Of a DNA stretch of 64,000 bases, positions 8,799 to 20,189 are shown in pieces. A program made the position numbers and the translations under genes. Numbering within the stretch: position 1 is the first letter of the stretch; every line of letters begins with the position of its first letter. The stretch lies in contig NZ_BMCS01000002.1 in assembly GCF_014635305.1 (NCBI RefSeq), forward strand, positions 496,001 through 560,000, read 5' to 3'. The notes below the pieces were generated by a model. The model saw nothing but the letters and a program-made list of their open reading frames with translations, was not told where the DNA came from and searched no databases. Source of the stretch: Williamsia phyllosphaerae (GTDB lineage Bacteria; Actinomycetota; Actinomycetes; Mycobacteriales; Mycobacteriaceae).

Positions 8799-9544
8799 GC
8801 GCCGTCACGGACGGCCAGATCTGGCTGTGGGAGATCATCGGGACCGCGGTCCTGATCCTGCTCGGCGCGGGCGTCGTGGCGGGCAACAACCTGGTGAAGT
8901 CCGGCTTCCACAACAGTGGTGGTCTGTTCATCAACTTCGGTTGGGGCCTCGCGGTTTTCGCCGGTGCCTCCATCGCGTGGCAGTCGGGTGCGCACCTCAA
9001 CCCGGCGGTCACCCTGGGTCTGGCGATCGCGGACAAGACACCGTGGTCGCAGGTGCCGATCTACATCTGTGCGCAGATGATCGGCGCGTTCATCGGCGCG
9101 ATGCTCTGCTACGCGGCGTACAAGAAGAACTTCGACGCCGATCCACACCCGGAGGACACCCGTGGCATCTTCTGCACGGGTCCGCAGGTCAAGAGCTACT
9201 TCTGGAACACCGTCACCGAGGTCATCGGCACGTTCGTGCTGGTGTTCTGGATCCTGCGCTCGCCGGCGATCTCGCAGAACGGCGGCACCCTGGACCTGGG
9301 TAACTCCGGGCTGGGCTACGCCGGTGTGGCGTTCGTCGTCCTCGTCATCGGCAACAGCCTGGGTGGCCCGACCGGGTACGCCATCAACCCGGCTCGCGAC
9401 CTGGCGCCACGTATCGCGTACGCGCTGATGCCGATCAAGGGCAAGGGCAGTCTCGAGTGGAACTATGCGTGGGTTCCGGTCGTCGGACCGATCATCGGCG
9501 GCGCGCTCGCCGGTGGCCTGTTCCTGCTCACCCAGAACGTGTGA
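8795..9544 (+). CDS. glpF: Glycerol facilitator / aquaglyceroporin (MIP family)
   Basis: 249-residue channel with six predicted membrane helices and both NPA boxes: AHLNPAVTLG in the first half and YAINPARDLAPR in the second. The Asp after the second NPA-Arg and the length fit aquaglyceroporins rather than strict water channels. The start overlaps the end of glpD by 4 nt, so glpK2, glpD and glpF form one transcription unit for glycerol entry, trapping and oxidation. Confidence 0.95.
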   Translation: MSAVTDGQIWLWEIIGTAVLILLGAGVVAGNNLVKSGFHNSGGLFINFGWGLAVFAGASIAWQSGAHLNPAVTLGLAIADKTPWSQVPIYICAQMIGAFIGAMLCYAAYKKNFDADPHPEDTRGIFCTGPQVKSYFWNTVTEVIGTFVLVFWILRSPAISQNGGTLDLGNSGLGYAGVAFVVLVIGNSLGGPTGYAINPARDLAPRIAYALMPIKGKGSLEWNYAWVPVVGPIIGGALAGGLFLLTQNV

Positions 9545-9570
9545 CCCGACCGGAGTAGATTCGGCTCTCG

Positions 9571-10713
9571 ATGAGCCACGACATCGATGCCACCGCCGAC
9601 GTGATCGTCATCGGCGGTGGCATCGCCGGTGTGTCGGTCGCCTACGAACTGTCCGACGACCGCCGCGTCGTACTGCTCGAGCGGGAACCGGCGCTGGCGT
9701 TCCACACCACCGGGCGCTCGGCGGCACTGTTCCTGGAGAGCTACGGCAACCGGGTGATCCGCGGTCTCACCACCGCCAGTCGGGATTTCCTCACCGACCC
9801 GCCCGATTGCTTCGACCGACCGCTGCTCACCCCGCGTCCGCTGCTGCAGTTCGCACGGGTCGGCCGCGGCGACGCGCTGCGGTCGATGTTCGCCGAGGTC
9901 GCCACCCTCACCCCCAACGTCGAGTTGCTGACCCCCACCGAGGCGGTCGCGCTGTTCGGCGCGCTGCGTCCGGAGACCATCGACGCCGCCCTGCACGAAC
10001 CCGGCTCGATGGAGATCGACGTGCACGCCCTGCACCAGGGGTACCTGCGCGGTCTGCGTGCCCGCGGCGGCGCAGTCGCCACCTCGGCCGGTGTCGCCTC
10101 CCTGCGGTTCGCCCACGGGCTCTGGGAGGTCGTCACCACCGACGGCGACGTCATCCGGGCCCCGGTCGTCGTCGACGCGGCCGGGGCGTGGGCCGACGAA
10201 CTCGGTCACTCGGTGGGTGCCACCCCGATCGGACTGACCCCACGCCGTCGGACGGTCTTCATGCTCGCGATGCCCGACGGACTCGCCCGCGACGGTCTGC
10301 CGACGATCAGCGACATCGACGAGTCGTTCTACCTCAAACCCGATGGTGCACAGCTGCTGTGCTCCCCCGCCGACGAGACACCGACGCCACCGTCGGACGC
10401 GCGGCCCGACGACCTCGAGATCGCCCGCGCGCTCGACGAGATCGCCGAGGTGACCACCATCGGCTCCCGACACGTCCGTTCGTCATGGGCAGGCCTACGG
10501 TCGTTCGTGCCCGACCGCACGCCGGTGGCCGGGCCCGATCCGGACCTGCCCGGATTCTCCTGGTGCGCCGGGCAGGGCGGGTACGGGATCCAGACATGTG
10601 CGGCGCTGGCGCGGGTCACCGCCGCCCTGATCCGCGGGCAGGATCTCCCCGGCGACGTGACGTCGCGCGGGGTGTCGGCCGGCGACCTCCTGCCGTCACG
10701 CGGGCGCGGGTAG
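9571..10713 (+). CDS. FAD-dependent amine oxidoreductase, D-arginine dehydrogenase-like
   Basis: 380-residue DAO-family flavoprotein. The dinucleotide-binding motif is at ~10-38 (VIVIGGGIAGVSVAYEL). It shares the landmark blocks I know from Pseudomonas DauA: FHTTGRSAALF, EIDVHALHQGYLRGL, DESFYLKPDGAQLL, WAGLRSFVPDRTPVAG and GQGGYGIQT. DauA oxidatively deaminates D-amino acids to keto acids. Substrate is not proven here; a glycine/sarcosine oxidase-like activity is an alternative. It starts 26 bp after glpF on the same strand, so read-through from the glycerol operon is possible, but no functional link is obvious. Confidence 0.8.
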   Translation: MSHDIDATADVIVIGGGIAGVSVAYELSDDRRVVLLEREPALAFHTTGRSAALFLESYGNRVIRGLTTASRDFLTDPPDCFDRPLLTPRPLLQFARVGRGDALRSMFAEVATLTPNVELLTPTEAVALFGALRPETIDAALHEPGSMEIDVHALHQGYLRGLRARGGAVATSAGVASLRFAHGLWEVVTTDGDVIRAPVVVDAAGAWADELGHSVGATPIGLTPRRRTVFMLAMPDGLARDGLPTISDIDESFYLKPDGAQLLCSPADETPTPPSDARPDDLEIARALDEIAEVTTIGSRHVRSSWAGLRSFVPDRTPVAGPDPDLPGFSWCAGQGGYGIQTCAALARVTAALIRGQDLPGDVTSRGVSAGDLLPSRGRG

Positions 10714-10819
10714 TTCGCTGCCCTCGGCAACGAAAATTAGTGTGTTCCAACGACAGACAGGCCCGACACCCCGTTCTACAGTCGACAGAGGGATCGACAT
10801 GAACAGGAGGTGACGCCGC

Positions 10820-11152
10820 GTGGACAAGGAAGAACTGATCACGCTCGCGGGAGACGCGGGGTGGACGGTGATCGGACACCGGTGGCTCCGGTTCACGAAG
10901 GGCGACACCCGGATCGAGGTCTGGTACGCAGGCGAGCGGCCGCGCATGGTCAGCGCCGCCCTGCACTCCCCGACCGGCGGAACCCGTCGCATCAACATCG
11001 TGCGCGACCGAGCGACCTCAATCGCGGACACCGTGCGGTCGTGGCTGTCACCGTCGATGTCGGCGGTGGATCGGTTCTGGCTGCGGCCCATCGCGACACC
11101 GGAGATCGGGAGCAACGGGCAGGTTGCCGGAAACGTCGCACTCTTCGCGTGA
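10820..11152 (+). CDS. Hypothetical protein, 110 aa
   Basis: Not recognised. It is a soluble 110-residue protein without signal peptide or membrane segment, and has Trp/Arg-rich patches (GHRWLRFTKGDTRIEVWY). I chose the GTG start because a perfect AGGAGGTGA ribosome site (10805-10813) precedes it at 6-nt spacing, which is good evidence for translation. The first ~65 residues look like a small alpha/beta fold reading a charged ligand, but I would not assign a function. It sits alone between the DauA-like gene and the GT39 gene. Confidence 0.75.
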   Translation: MDKEELITLAGDAGWTVIGHRWLRFTKGDTRIEVWYAGERPRMVSAALHSPTGGTRRINIVRDRATSIADTVRSWLSPSMSAVDRFWLRPIATPEIGSNGQVAGNVALFA

Positions 11153-11215
11153 TTCGCAGCGACCTCACAGGTGATCGCCACATGACGCTCAGGTGGGCGC
11201 ACGACTGTCGGCATC

Positions 11216-13288
11216 GTGACCATCGACGCGATCAGACGATCTGCCCCATCCGCGCACACCGTTCCATCCTCTGACCTGCCTCCAGCGCGTCCGATCGACC
11301 GGATCGCCGTCGCGATCCTGCTCCTGGGCACCGCCGTGTTCTACCTGTGGAACATCACCGTCAACGGCAGCGGCAACGTCTTCTACGCGGGTGCGGCCTG
11401 GGCCGGCTCGCGCAACTGGGAGGCCCTGCTGTTCGGGTCGGTGGACCCGTCGAACTTCATCACCGTCGACAAGCCACCCGTGTCCCAGTGGGTGATGGGG
11501 CTCTCGGGGCAGATCTTCGGCTACTCCAGTGCGTCCATGCTGGTCCCCGAGGCGCTGATGGGCGTCGCGACCGTCGCGTTGATGTACGCCGCCGGAACGC
11601 GCGTCGCCGGACGCGGCGCCGGGCTGATCGCAGGCGCGGCACTCGCCCTGACCCCCGTGGCGGCGATGATGTTCCGCTTCAACAACCCGGACGCCGCGAT
11701 GGTCCTGCTCATGACCGCGGCCGCGTACTGCGCGATCCGCGCCACGGCCACCGCGTCGGGTCGGTGGTTGGCTCTGGCCGGAGTGGCGGTCGGGTTCGCG
11801 TTCCTGGCGAAGATGCTCGAGGGCCTCATGGTCCTGCCCGCCCTCGGGTTGGTATACCTGGTGGCCGCGCCCACCGGCATCGGTAGACGCGTCCTGCATC
11901 TGGTGATCGCGACGGCCGCGATGGTCGTCTCGGCCGGGTGGTACGTCCTGCTCACCCTCTGGTGGCCGGCGTCGTCGCGTCCCTATCTGGCCGGCTCGAC
12001 CGACAACAACTTCATGAACCTGGTGCTCGGATACAACGGGCTCGCCCGGATCGAGGGCAAACAGCAGGGCGGGGGTGCCGCCCGCTCGGTCATCTCGTCG
12101 CCACAGGCCCAGGACCTCATCGACCGGATCCGGCAGTCCGGTGCCGGCGGACGCGGGATGTTCGCCGACGGACCGGGCCTCACACGATTGTTCTCCGGGG
12201 AGTTCGGCATCGAGATCTCGTGGCTGCTGCCCGCCGCACTGGTGGCCCTGGTCGTCGCGCTCGTGCTGCGGGGGCGCGCACCGCGCACCGACCTCATGCG
12301 CGCCGGGGTACTGGTCTTCGGGCTGTGGATGGTCATCGACGGGCTGGTGCTCTCGTACATGAAGTCGAATCCGCATCCGTACTACTCGCTGGCCATCGCG
12401 CCGCCGATCGCCGGCGTGATCGGACTCGGCGTCGTCGAATGCTGGAAACAGCGCGACCGGATCGTGGCGATCGTCGGGCTGGCCGCGGTCGTAGCGGCGG
12501 CCGGCGTGTGGGGATTCGTGCTGATGCAGCGCCAGTCGAGTTGGCTGCCCGCGGTGCAGTGGGCGACGCTCGTCGTGACCGTCCTCGCGACGGGCTCCGT
12601 GCTGGTGGTCGGGTTCATCGGCCGGTCGCGTTCCCGGGCCGGGTCGGTGTCGGTGTCGGGAGTGCCGTCGCGTCGGCGGTTCGTTCTCGGCGGGGTCGCG
12701 GTCGCCGCGGTGGTGGGCGCACTGCTCGCACCGGCCGCCTACGCCACCGAGGTCGTGGCCACACCGCACACCGGTGGCGGACCGTCCGTCAGCCCCGCGT
12801 CGGAGGACCGGCCGTCGAAGGGCGGCGGGGGCTTCGGTGGGCTCTTCGGTGGCACCTCCGACAAGTCGCCCGAGCTGCGAGCGCTGTTGGGGTCCACCAC
12901 CAGCAGATGGGCGGCCGCGGTGAGTCGTTCGTCGGCCGCGGCACAGATCGAGCTCGACACCGACAAGCCGGTGATGGCCATCGGCGGATTCAACAACGAC
13001 CCCGTCCCCACCCTCGCCGAGTTCCGGCAGTACATCCGCGACGGCGACGTCACGTACTACCTCGCCTCGGCCGGCGGATCGCGCGGCCACGGATCGACAG
13101 GACGGCGGTCGGCGACATCGGTCGTCCCCGGTCTCGACCCGGCGATGTCGAAACAGGCCACGAAGCTGTTCTCGCAGTACAACTCGACGTCGGTGACGGG
13201 CAAGATCCAGGCGTGGGTCGAGGAGCACTACACGCCGCGAACCGTCGGCAGCTACCAGGTCTACGACCTGCGCCACCCGAACAAGTAG
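11216..13288 (+). CDS. GT39-type membrane glycosyltransferase (YkcB-like)
   Basis: 690 residues. The N-terminal part has about ten membrane helices, a short extracytoplasmic loop with VDKPPVSQWV (the DKPP block of ArnT/PMT-type GT39 enzymes) and MMFRFNNPDAAM. The C-terminal ~190 residues are extracytoplasmic and match the tail seen in YkcB-like proteins (DKPVMAIGGFNNDPVPTL, VTYYLASAGG). The family transfers sugars from polyprenyl-phosphate donors to cell-envelope acceptors; donor and acceptor here are unknown. The GTG at 11216 is a weak start without clear ribosome site. A Gly/Ser/Pro-rich linker with GGGGFGGLFGG separates the membrane and tail parts. It ends at a strong hairpin shared with the convergent purH gene. 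Confidence 0.88.
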   Translation: MTIDAIRRSAPSAHTVPSSDLPPARPIDRIAVAILLLGTAVFYLWNITVNGSGNVFYAGAAWAGSRNWEALLFGSVDPSNFITVDKPPVSQWVMGLSGQIFGYSSASMLVPEALMGVATVALMYAAGTRVAGRGAGLIAGAALALTPVAAMMFRFNNPDAAMVLLMTAAAYCAIRATATASGRWLALAGVAVGFAFLAKMLEGLMVLPALGLVYLVAAPTGIGRRVLHLVIATAAMVVSAGWYVLLTLWWPASSRPYLAGSTDNNFMNLVLGYNGLARIEGKQQGGGAARSVISSPQAQDLIDRIRQSGAGGRGMFADGPGLTRLFSGEFGIEISWLLPAALVALVVALVLRGRAPRTDLMRAGVLVFGLWMVIDGLVLSYMKSNPHPYYSLAIAPPIAGVIGLGVVECWKQRDRIVAIVGLAAVVAAAGVWGFVLMQRQSSWLPAVQWATLVVTVLATGSVLVVGFIGRSRSRAGSVSVSGVPSRRRFVLGGVAVAAVVGALLAPAAYATEVVATPHTGGGPSVSPASEDRPSKGGGGFGGLFGGTSDKSPELRALLGSTTSRWAAAVSRSSAAAQIELDTDKPVMAIGGFNNDPVPTLAEFRQYIRDGDVTYYLASAGGSRGHGSTGRRSATSVVPGLDPAMSKQATKLFSQYNSTSVTGKIQAWVEEHYTPRTVGSYQVYDLRHPNK

Positions 13289-13305
13289 CCCTCGCGCTTG
13301 CCGCG

Positions 13306-13369
13306 AACGCGCGTCCACCGTTCGCGCGCGCGCCAACCGGGGCGCGCGGATGAACGGTGGGCGCGCGTT
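13306..13369. terminator. Convergent hairpin terminator between GT39 gene and purH
   Basis: An 18-nt stem (AACGCGCGTCCACCGTTC with GAACGGTGGGCGCGCGTT, one G-U type mismatch) encloses a nested GC stem. It sits between two convergent genes and could end both transcripts. There is no U-tract, as is usual in this group. Confidence 0.65.
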
Positions 13370-13398
13370 GCCGTCAGACGGAGCGCGCGAGGTGAGGG

Positions 13399-14952
13399 TT
13401 AGTGCGCGAAGTGGCGGGAACCGGTGAGGTACAGCGCGATACCGGCCTCGGCGGCCGCGTCGATGACCTCGTTGTCACGGATCGAGCCGCCCGGCTGGAC
13501 GATGGCGCGCACGCCCGCTGCGGTCAGCACCTGCAGACCGTCCGGGAACGGGAAGAACGCGTCGGAGGCACCGACACTGCCCGCGGCGCGATCGCCCGCG
13601 CGCTGGACGGCGAGGTGCGCGGAGTCGACCCGGTTGACCTGGCCCATGCCGACCCCGACCGACGCACCGTCGGAAGCGAGCAGGATGGCGTTCGACTTCA
13701 CCGAACGGCAGGCCCGCCAGGCGAACTCGAGATCGGCGAGGGTCTTGTCGTCGACCGCGTCACCGGTGGCGAGTTGCCAGTTGGACGGGTCGTCGCCGTC
13801 GGCGTCGACGATGTCGCGCTGCTGGACGAGCAGTCCGCCCGAGATCGGACGCAACTCGGACCCCGCCCGCTGCGGCGGGGTCGCCAGCAGCACGCGGATG
13901 TTCTTCTTGCGGGTCAGGACACCCAGCGCGCCGTCGTCGAACCCGGGTGCCACGATGACCTCGGTGAAGATCTCGGCGACCTGCTCGGCCATCGCGACAC
14001 TCACCGGGACGTTGGTGGCGATGACGCCGCCGTACGCACTGACCGGGTCGCACTCGTGGGCCTTGCGGTGCGCCTGGGCCACGTCGTCACCGATGGCGAT
14101 GCCACACGGGTTGGCGTGCTTGATGATCGCGACCGCGGGACGGTCGAAGTCGTGCGCGGCACGCCAGGCGGCGTCGGAGTCGGTGTAGTTGTTGTAACTC
14201 ATCTCCTTGCCGTGCAGCTGCTCGGCACGGGCCAGGCCACCCTGGTCGGAGCCGTCGACGTAGAGCGCGGCCGACTGGTGTGGGTTCTCGCCGTACCGCA
14301 GCGACGACGACAGCGTCCACGTGCGTCCCAGCCACGCCGGCTTCTCCTCGCCGGCGATCTCGCCGCTGAGCCAACCGGCGACGGCGACGTCGTACTCGGC
14401 GGTGTGCCGGAAGGCCTTGGCGGCGAGCCGGGTCCGCTCGGCAAGGGTGAACCCACCCGCGGCGATGGCCTCGGTGACCGACGCGTAGTCGGCGGCGTCG
14501 ACGACGACTGCGACCGACGGGTGGTTCTTGGCGGCACCGCGCACCATGGACGGTCCGCCGATGTCGATCTGCTCGACACATTCGTCGAAGCCCGCGCCCG
14601 AGGCAACGGTGGCGGCGAAGGGGTAGAGGTTACCGATCACAAGTTCGAACGGTGCGATCTCCAACTCTGCCAGCTGATCTCGGTGCGACTGCTTACGCGA
14701 GTCGGCGAGGATGCCCGCGTGCACACGCGGGTGCAGCGTCTTGACGCGACCGTCAAGGCATTCGGGGAACCCGGTGAGGTCGGACACCTCGATGACCGGG
14801 ACACCCTGCTCGGCAATGGTCTTCGCGGTCGAACCCGTCGACACGATCTCGACACCGGCGGCGGCCAACGCGGTGGCCAACTCACCGAGCCCGGTCTTGT
14901 CGTAGACGCTGATCAACGCGCGGCGGATGGGGATGCGTGGGTCTTCACTCAC
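13399..14952 (-). CDS. purH: Bifunctional AICAR formyltransferase / IMP cyclohydrolase
   Basis: Catalyses the last two steps of purine synthesis: formyl transfer to AICAR and closure to IMP. 517 residues. The MGS-like cyclohydrolase domain is at ~10-140 ([41 protein letters not shown]). The transformylase domain follows, with [14 protein letters not shown], the ANPCGIA block and the C-terminal [10 protein letters not shown] and QPGGSIRD. The GTG start overlaps the purN stop codon, so the two are coupled and act in the same pathway. The order purH-purN-DUF6350 is the conserved mycobacterial arrangement. Confidence 0.97.
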   Translation of the reverse strand: MSEDPRIPIRRALISVYDKTGLGELATALAAAGVEIVSTGSTAKTIAEQGVPVIEVSDLTGFPECLDGRVKTLHPRVHAGILADSRKQSHRDQLAELEIAPFELVIGNLYPFAATVASGAGFDECVEQIDIGGPSMVRGAAKNHPSVAVVVDAADYASVTEAIAAGGFTLAERTRLAAKAFRHTAEYDVAVAGWLSGEIAGEEKPAWLGRTWTLSSSLRYGENPHQSAALYVDGSDQGGLARAEQLHGKEMSYNNYTDSDAAWRAAHDFDRPAVAIIKHANPCGIAIGDDVAQAHRKAHECDPVSAYGGVIATNVPVSVAMAEQVAEIFTEVIVAPGFDDGALGVLTRKKNIRVLLATPPQRAGSELRPISGGLLVQQRDIVDADGDDPSNWQLATGDAVDDKTLADLEFAWRACRSVKSNAILLASDGASVGVGMGQVNRVDSAHLAVQRAGDRAAGSVGASDAFFPFPDGLQVLTAAGVRAIVQPGGSIRDNEVIDAAAEAGIALYLTGSRHFAH

Positions 14953-15572
14953 GAGAAACGGGCCTTTCGTCCATCGGACACAACACCTTTGGTGACAAAT
15001 TTGGCGACAACCTGCACCAGCAGGACACGCTCGACCGATTTGATGCGCTCGTGCAGCGACACCTCGTCGTCGGAATCGGAGATCATGACCGGCGCCTGCG
15101 TCAGGATCGGGCCGGTGTCGACACCGTCGTCGACGAGATGCACCGTCGCGCCGGTGACGGTGACACCGTGCGCCAGTGCGTCACCGACCGCGTGCGCGCC
15201 GGGGAACGACGGGAGCAGGGCGGGGTGGGAGTTGACGATCGCTCCGCCGAACCGTTCCAGGAACGCCGGGCCGAGGATCTTCATGAACCCGGCGGTCACG
15301 ACGAGTACGGGCTCGTGGGCGGCGACCGCGTCGGTCAGCGCGCGGTCCCAGGCGGCGCGGTCCGCATGATCGGCCATCGCGACGACGGTGGTGGGCAGGC
15401 CGGCGACCTCGGCGACCTGGCGGGCACGGCAGTCACGGTCGACGACCACCGCGGCGACACGGGCCGGGTAGTTCGGGTCCGCGGCGGCCTCGATGAGTGC
15501 GCCGAGCAGGGTCCCCGTCCCCGAGGCCAGCACGACGACGGCCGCACGAGGGTCCGATGACGTGGCGTTCAG
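14949..15572 (-). CDS. purN: Phosphoribosylglycinamide formyltransferase, probable CTG start
   Basis: Transfers formyl from 10-formyl-THF to GAR in purine synthesis. The protein shows [27 protein letters not shown] core ([16 protein letters not shown]), [17 protein letters not shown] and the catalytic-loop Asp in [12 protein letters not shown]. The first ATG/GTG/TTG in frame is the GTG at 15533, but that would delete most of the first beta strand (leaving MLASGTG). Upstream the frame stays open, and a CTG at 15572 has AGGAG at 6-nt spacing, giving 207 residues with an intact strand. I therefore place the start there; a strict annotation would be 14949-15533 (194 aa). The stop overlaps the purH start. 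Confidence 0.9.
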   Translation of the reverse strand: MNATSSDPRAAVVVLASGTGTLLGALIEAAADPNYPARVAAVVVDRDCRARQVAEVAGLPTTVVAMADHADRAAWDRALTDAVAAHEPVLVVTAGFMKILGPAFLERFGGAIVNSHPALLPSFPGAHAVGDALAHGVTVTGATVHLVDDGVDTGPILTQAPVMISDSDDEVSLHERIKSVERVLLVQVVAKFVTKGVVSDGRKARFS

Positions 15573-15653
15573 GGTCGACTCCTGCCAGAGCTGGGCGTGC
15601 GTGTGCGTCCGACACAGAGCCGTCGACGGCGTCGGTGAAGGACACGTGTGAGC

Positions 15654-17183
15654 CTAGTGGTCGTCGTCCGAATCGGTTCTGTGGGTACCGAAAACCACGT
15701 CCGCGCGAGCACGCCGCGGCATCTGCGTGACGTTGTCGGCCACGTCGGAGACCGGTTCGTCGTCGGCGGCAGCGACATTCACGACGTCGTCGTCGGGCTC
15801 GTCGAGGTCATCACGGTCGGCGTCATCGGGATCGATGCCCTCGCCGTCACCGACACCGTCGAGAACCTCGGCGTCGTCATGTAGTTCATCGTTGTCGACC
15901 TCGTCGGCATCGATCAGGTCATCCTGGTCGAGGTCGTCGTGGTCGAACTCGTCCGCGACACCGTCGAGCGGGTCGCCGCGGTAGTACGCCGCACGCGCGG
16001 CGCGGGTGCCGGGCAGGACACCGTGGATCAGCACCATGACCATGCCCACCACCGCGAACCAGCCGAACGTGAACACCCCGGCCGCGGGGACGGTGGCGCC
16101 CGCCGAACCGAGTTCGCCGAGTTCGCCGCCGCCCAGCCAGGTCAGCGCGACCATCGCGATCGCGGCGAGTCCCGCGGTGGCGGCGACCGTGCGTGTGGCA
16201 CGCATCGGGTCGACGTGCAGTGCGCGGCGGCCGGCGAGCACGGCCACGACGGCGGTCAGGACGAGCAGGACGGCGCCGTACGGCCCGCCGCCCCCGCTCG
16301 GCAGCACCGCGAGCACCGGCAACGGCGGCAGCGATCCGCCGTGCGCGGCGAACAGGTCGCCACCGGCGGTCCCGACATGGGCGTCGGCGCCGACCAGCAT
16401 CGCGGCCGCGCCGATGATCAGATTCGGCAGGTACAAGATCGAGAGCACGGTCAGGCCCAGTCCGCCGGCGAATCCGTGGCCCGCGTCGATCAGTTCACCG
16501 ACGGTGCCGTGCGCGACGACCAGGCGCACCGCGATGACGAGGGTCGCAGCAGAGAACAGGCCGATCAGCGCGACCCCGGCCGCGCGGAACGCGGCGGGTG
16601 CCCAGGGGGCCACGCCGAGGTGCACACCGACCTCACGCCACCGACCGCGCGCCAACCCGAGTCCGGCACCGAGCGCGTGCAGTCCGATGGTGTACGCGAA
16701 CGCCACCAGTGCGTTCGGCGAGGCCACGGTGAGAACGGTCGAGCCGTCCATCACCAGGGCGAGACTCAGCACGGTGATCAGCAGCGGGCCGGCGACCGCG
16801 GCCAGGAACACCGACGTCAGTTCCGAGCGGGGACGGTGGTTGCCCGCCGCACCCGCGGTCATGGCCGCGACCCCGGCGACCAGGGCGATCGTGGGGGCCA
16901 GCGGCAGCACCCCGATGGTGACCTCGCTGATCGTCAGCGGCACCTGGTGCGAGGAGAGCCACATCGCGCCGATCGCGGCGGTGAGGCCGGTCAGTCCGCT
17001 GCCCGCCGACAGGAGTGTCGCGAGCGCGATCACCGCGATGACCAGCAGTGCGACGGCGCTGGGCCCGAAAGCGATGACGACGAGTTCGCGCGCCGAACCG
17101 GCGCTGTGCGCAGCGGATCGGCGCTGCGCGCGACGCAGTTCGCGGAGGCGTGTGGAGAGCGATTCCCCGGTGGAGGTGACCAT
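15654..17183 (-). CDS. DUF6350 integral membrane protein with acidic tail (Rv0955-like)
   Basis: 509 residues. After a basic N-terminus there are about nine to ten membrane helices (to ~residue 400). The last ~100 residues form an extremely acidic, probably disordered tail rich in Asp (HDDLDQDDLIDADEVD and more). Position directly upstream of purN and purH matches mycobacterial Rv0955, an integral membrane protein of unknown function. It lies 81 bp from purN on the same strand and in the same frame. Function unknown. Confidence 0.85.
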   Translation of the reverse strand: MVTSTGESLSTRLRELRRAQRRSAAHSAGSARELVVIAFGPSAVALLVIAVIALATLLSAGSGLTGLTAAIGAMWLSSHQVPLTISEVTIGVLPLAPTIALVAGVAAMTAGAAGNHRPRSELTSVFLAAVAGPLLITVLSLALVMDGSTVLTVASPNALVAFAYTIGLHALGAGLGLARGRWREVGVHLGVAPWAPAAFRAAGVALIGLFSAATLVIAVRLVVAHGTVGELIDAGHGFAGGLGLTVLSILYLPNLIIGAAAMLVGADAHVGTAGGDLFAAHGGSLPPLPVLAVLPSGGGGPYGAVLLVLTAVVAVLAGRRALHVDPMRATRTVAATAGLAAIAMVALTWLGGGELGELGSAGATVPAAGVFTFGWFAVVGMVMVLIHGVLPGTRAARAAYYRGDPLDGVADEFDHDDLDQDDLIDADEVDNDELHDDAEVLDGVGDGEGIDPDDADRDDLDEPDDDVVNVAAADDEPVSDVADNVTQMPRRARADVVFGTHRTDSDDDH

Positions 17184-17254
17184 CCCTACGAGGGTGACAT
17201 CGACCTGCCTTCGGAGTGGTCAGGCGCGCCGCAGGCACCCCCGAGCGCACACAG

Positions 17255-17293
17255 CACGACACCCCGCCGGCAGGCTGCCGACGGGGTGTCGTG
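17255..17293 (-). terminator. Hairpin terminator after the Rv0954-like gene
   Basis: A perfect 12-bp stem, CACGACACCCCG and CGGGGTGTCGTG, with a 15-nt loop. It lies 28 bp past the stop codon of the minus-strand gene ending at 17321 and before the DUF6350 start. No U-tract. Confidence 0.7.
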
Positions 17294-17320
17294 GTGAAGA
17301 TGAATCAGGCGAACCGACGG

Positions 17321-18811
<1,491 letters not shown>

Positions 18812-18877
18812 TCATTGGTCGCAGCCCACGCTAACGTACCGACCCCGGCTGGCAACCCCTCTCGACGCGGTATTCGC

Positions 18878-20119
18878 TCAGCTGTACCAGGTGGGCTCGG
18901 GCAGCTCCCCGATCAACAGGTTGCGCCCCACCTCGCGGCGCTTGTAGGCGACCGGGTCGTGCAGCGAGTGCGTGCGCACGTTGCGGAAGAAGAGGTCGAG
19001 TCCGACCTTCGACGCGGTCGACCGGGCGCCGGTGACCTCGAAGATGCGGGTGGTGATCTCGAGCGCGACGTCGGTGGCCTGCGCCTTGGCCGCCGCGACC
19101 CGGACCTCGTGGTTGCCGCGCTCCTCGGCGGTGACATCCCACGCGTTGTCGTGGATCGCCTGCTGCTCGACGGCGACGGCGTCGGCCAACGCCTCGGCGG
19201 CCCACAGCTTGGTCAGCAGGTCGCCGTAGGTGTCGATCACGTAGGGCTCGTCGACGGCGCGGTCGAAACCGCCGTGCAGCCACGGCCGGGTGGACGAGCG
19301 CGTGTAGTCGACCGCGGTCTCCAGCGCACCCCGGGCGATGCCGAGATAGAAGTTGACGAAGACGAGCTGGATGATCGGCACGTTGAGCGAGTTGTAGACG
19401 CGGGGCGCGAAGGCCTTGTCGACGAAGCCGGCGGCCGACGCCCAGTCGGTGGTGACGTTGTCGATGGTGACGCTGCCGCTCTCGGTGAGTCGCTGCCCGA
19501 TGTTGTCCCAGTCGTCGTGGAAGGTGAAGCCCTCGCTGTTGCTGGGGACGATCGCGAACACGTGCTCACCGGTGGTGCTCAGGACACCCTCCAGGACGGT
19601 CACGTCGGAGACGTTCGAGCCGGTGGAGAAGGACTTGCGTCCGGAGTAGCTGATGGTGTCACCGTTGTCGGTGACGACGACGTCGCTGTCCCGGGGGTTG
19701 ACCGCGCCACCGAAGAACCACCTGTCCTGCGTCGCAGCGGCCTCCACGGCCGCGATCTGCTCGCGGGTGCCGACCAGACGGGCCGCCCAGAACCACAGCA
19801 GGTGGTAGCCCAGGAGCTGGCCGATGGAACCGTCGCCGGCCGCGACCGCCCGGATCACGGCGTACGCGGTGATCCAGTTCTGCCCGCCGCCACCGTGTTC
19901 GGTGGGTCCGAGCAGGGTGACGAGTCCGGCCTCCTTGAGCAGGGCCACCTCGGCGGTGGGGGTGGCGCCGGCGCGGTCGCGTTCGACGGCGTCGGTCGCG
20001 AGTATCGCGGCCACCTCGTGGGCACGTGCGATCCATCCGTCCGCGTCGGCGGGCGGCGTCGCCCAGTCGGAGCGGTTGACGGTCAGTTCCTTGGTCAGTG
20101 TCGAAGTCATGGCGGTCAT
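18878..20119 (-). CDS. Acyl-CoA dehydrogenase-fold flavin monooxygenase (DszC/SfnB-like)
   Basis: 413 residues. It closely follows the layout of Rhodococcus DszC, the FMNH2-dependent sulfoxidase: AVERDRAG, DGSIGQLLGYHLLW, SYSGRKSFSTGSNVSD, FTFHDDWDNIGQRLTESGSV, VFVNFYLGIARGAL and FFRNVRTHSLHDPVAYK. Members oxidise organosulfur compounds, indoles or other small substrates using reduced flavin from a partner reductase, which is not in the window. It lies 70 bp downstream of the acetoacetyl-CoA synthetase gene on the same strand. The start is either 20119 or the ATG at 20110. A plain acyl-CoA dehydrogenase is less likely given the DszC-type blocks. Confidence 0.82.
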   Translation of the reverse strand: MTAMTSTLTKELTVNRSDWATPPADADGWIARAHEVAAILATDAVERDRAGATPTAEVALLKEAGLVTLLGPTEHGGGGQNWITAYAVIRAVAAGDGSIGQLLGYHLLWFWAARLVGTREQIAAVEAAATQDRWFFGGAVNPRDSDVVVTDNGDTISYSGRKSFSTGSNVSDVTVLEGVLSTTGEHVFAIVPSNSEGFTFHDDWDNIGQRLTESGSVTIDNVTTDWASAAGFVDKAFAPRVYNSLNVPIIQLVFVNFYLGIARGALETAVDYTRSSTRPWLHGGFDRAVDEPYVIDTYGDLLTKLWAAEALADAVAVEQQAIHDNAWDVTAEERGNHEVRVAAAKAQATDVALEITTRIFEVTGARSTASKVGLDLFFRNVRTHSLHDPVAYKRREVGRNLLIGELPEPTWYS

Positions 20120-20189
20120 CAGACCAGTCGGGACGACTCCTGTGACCCTTTGGAACTGCCGTGGTTTGAAGGGTTGGGCACCCGGCCGA

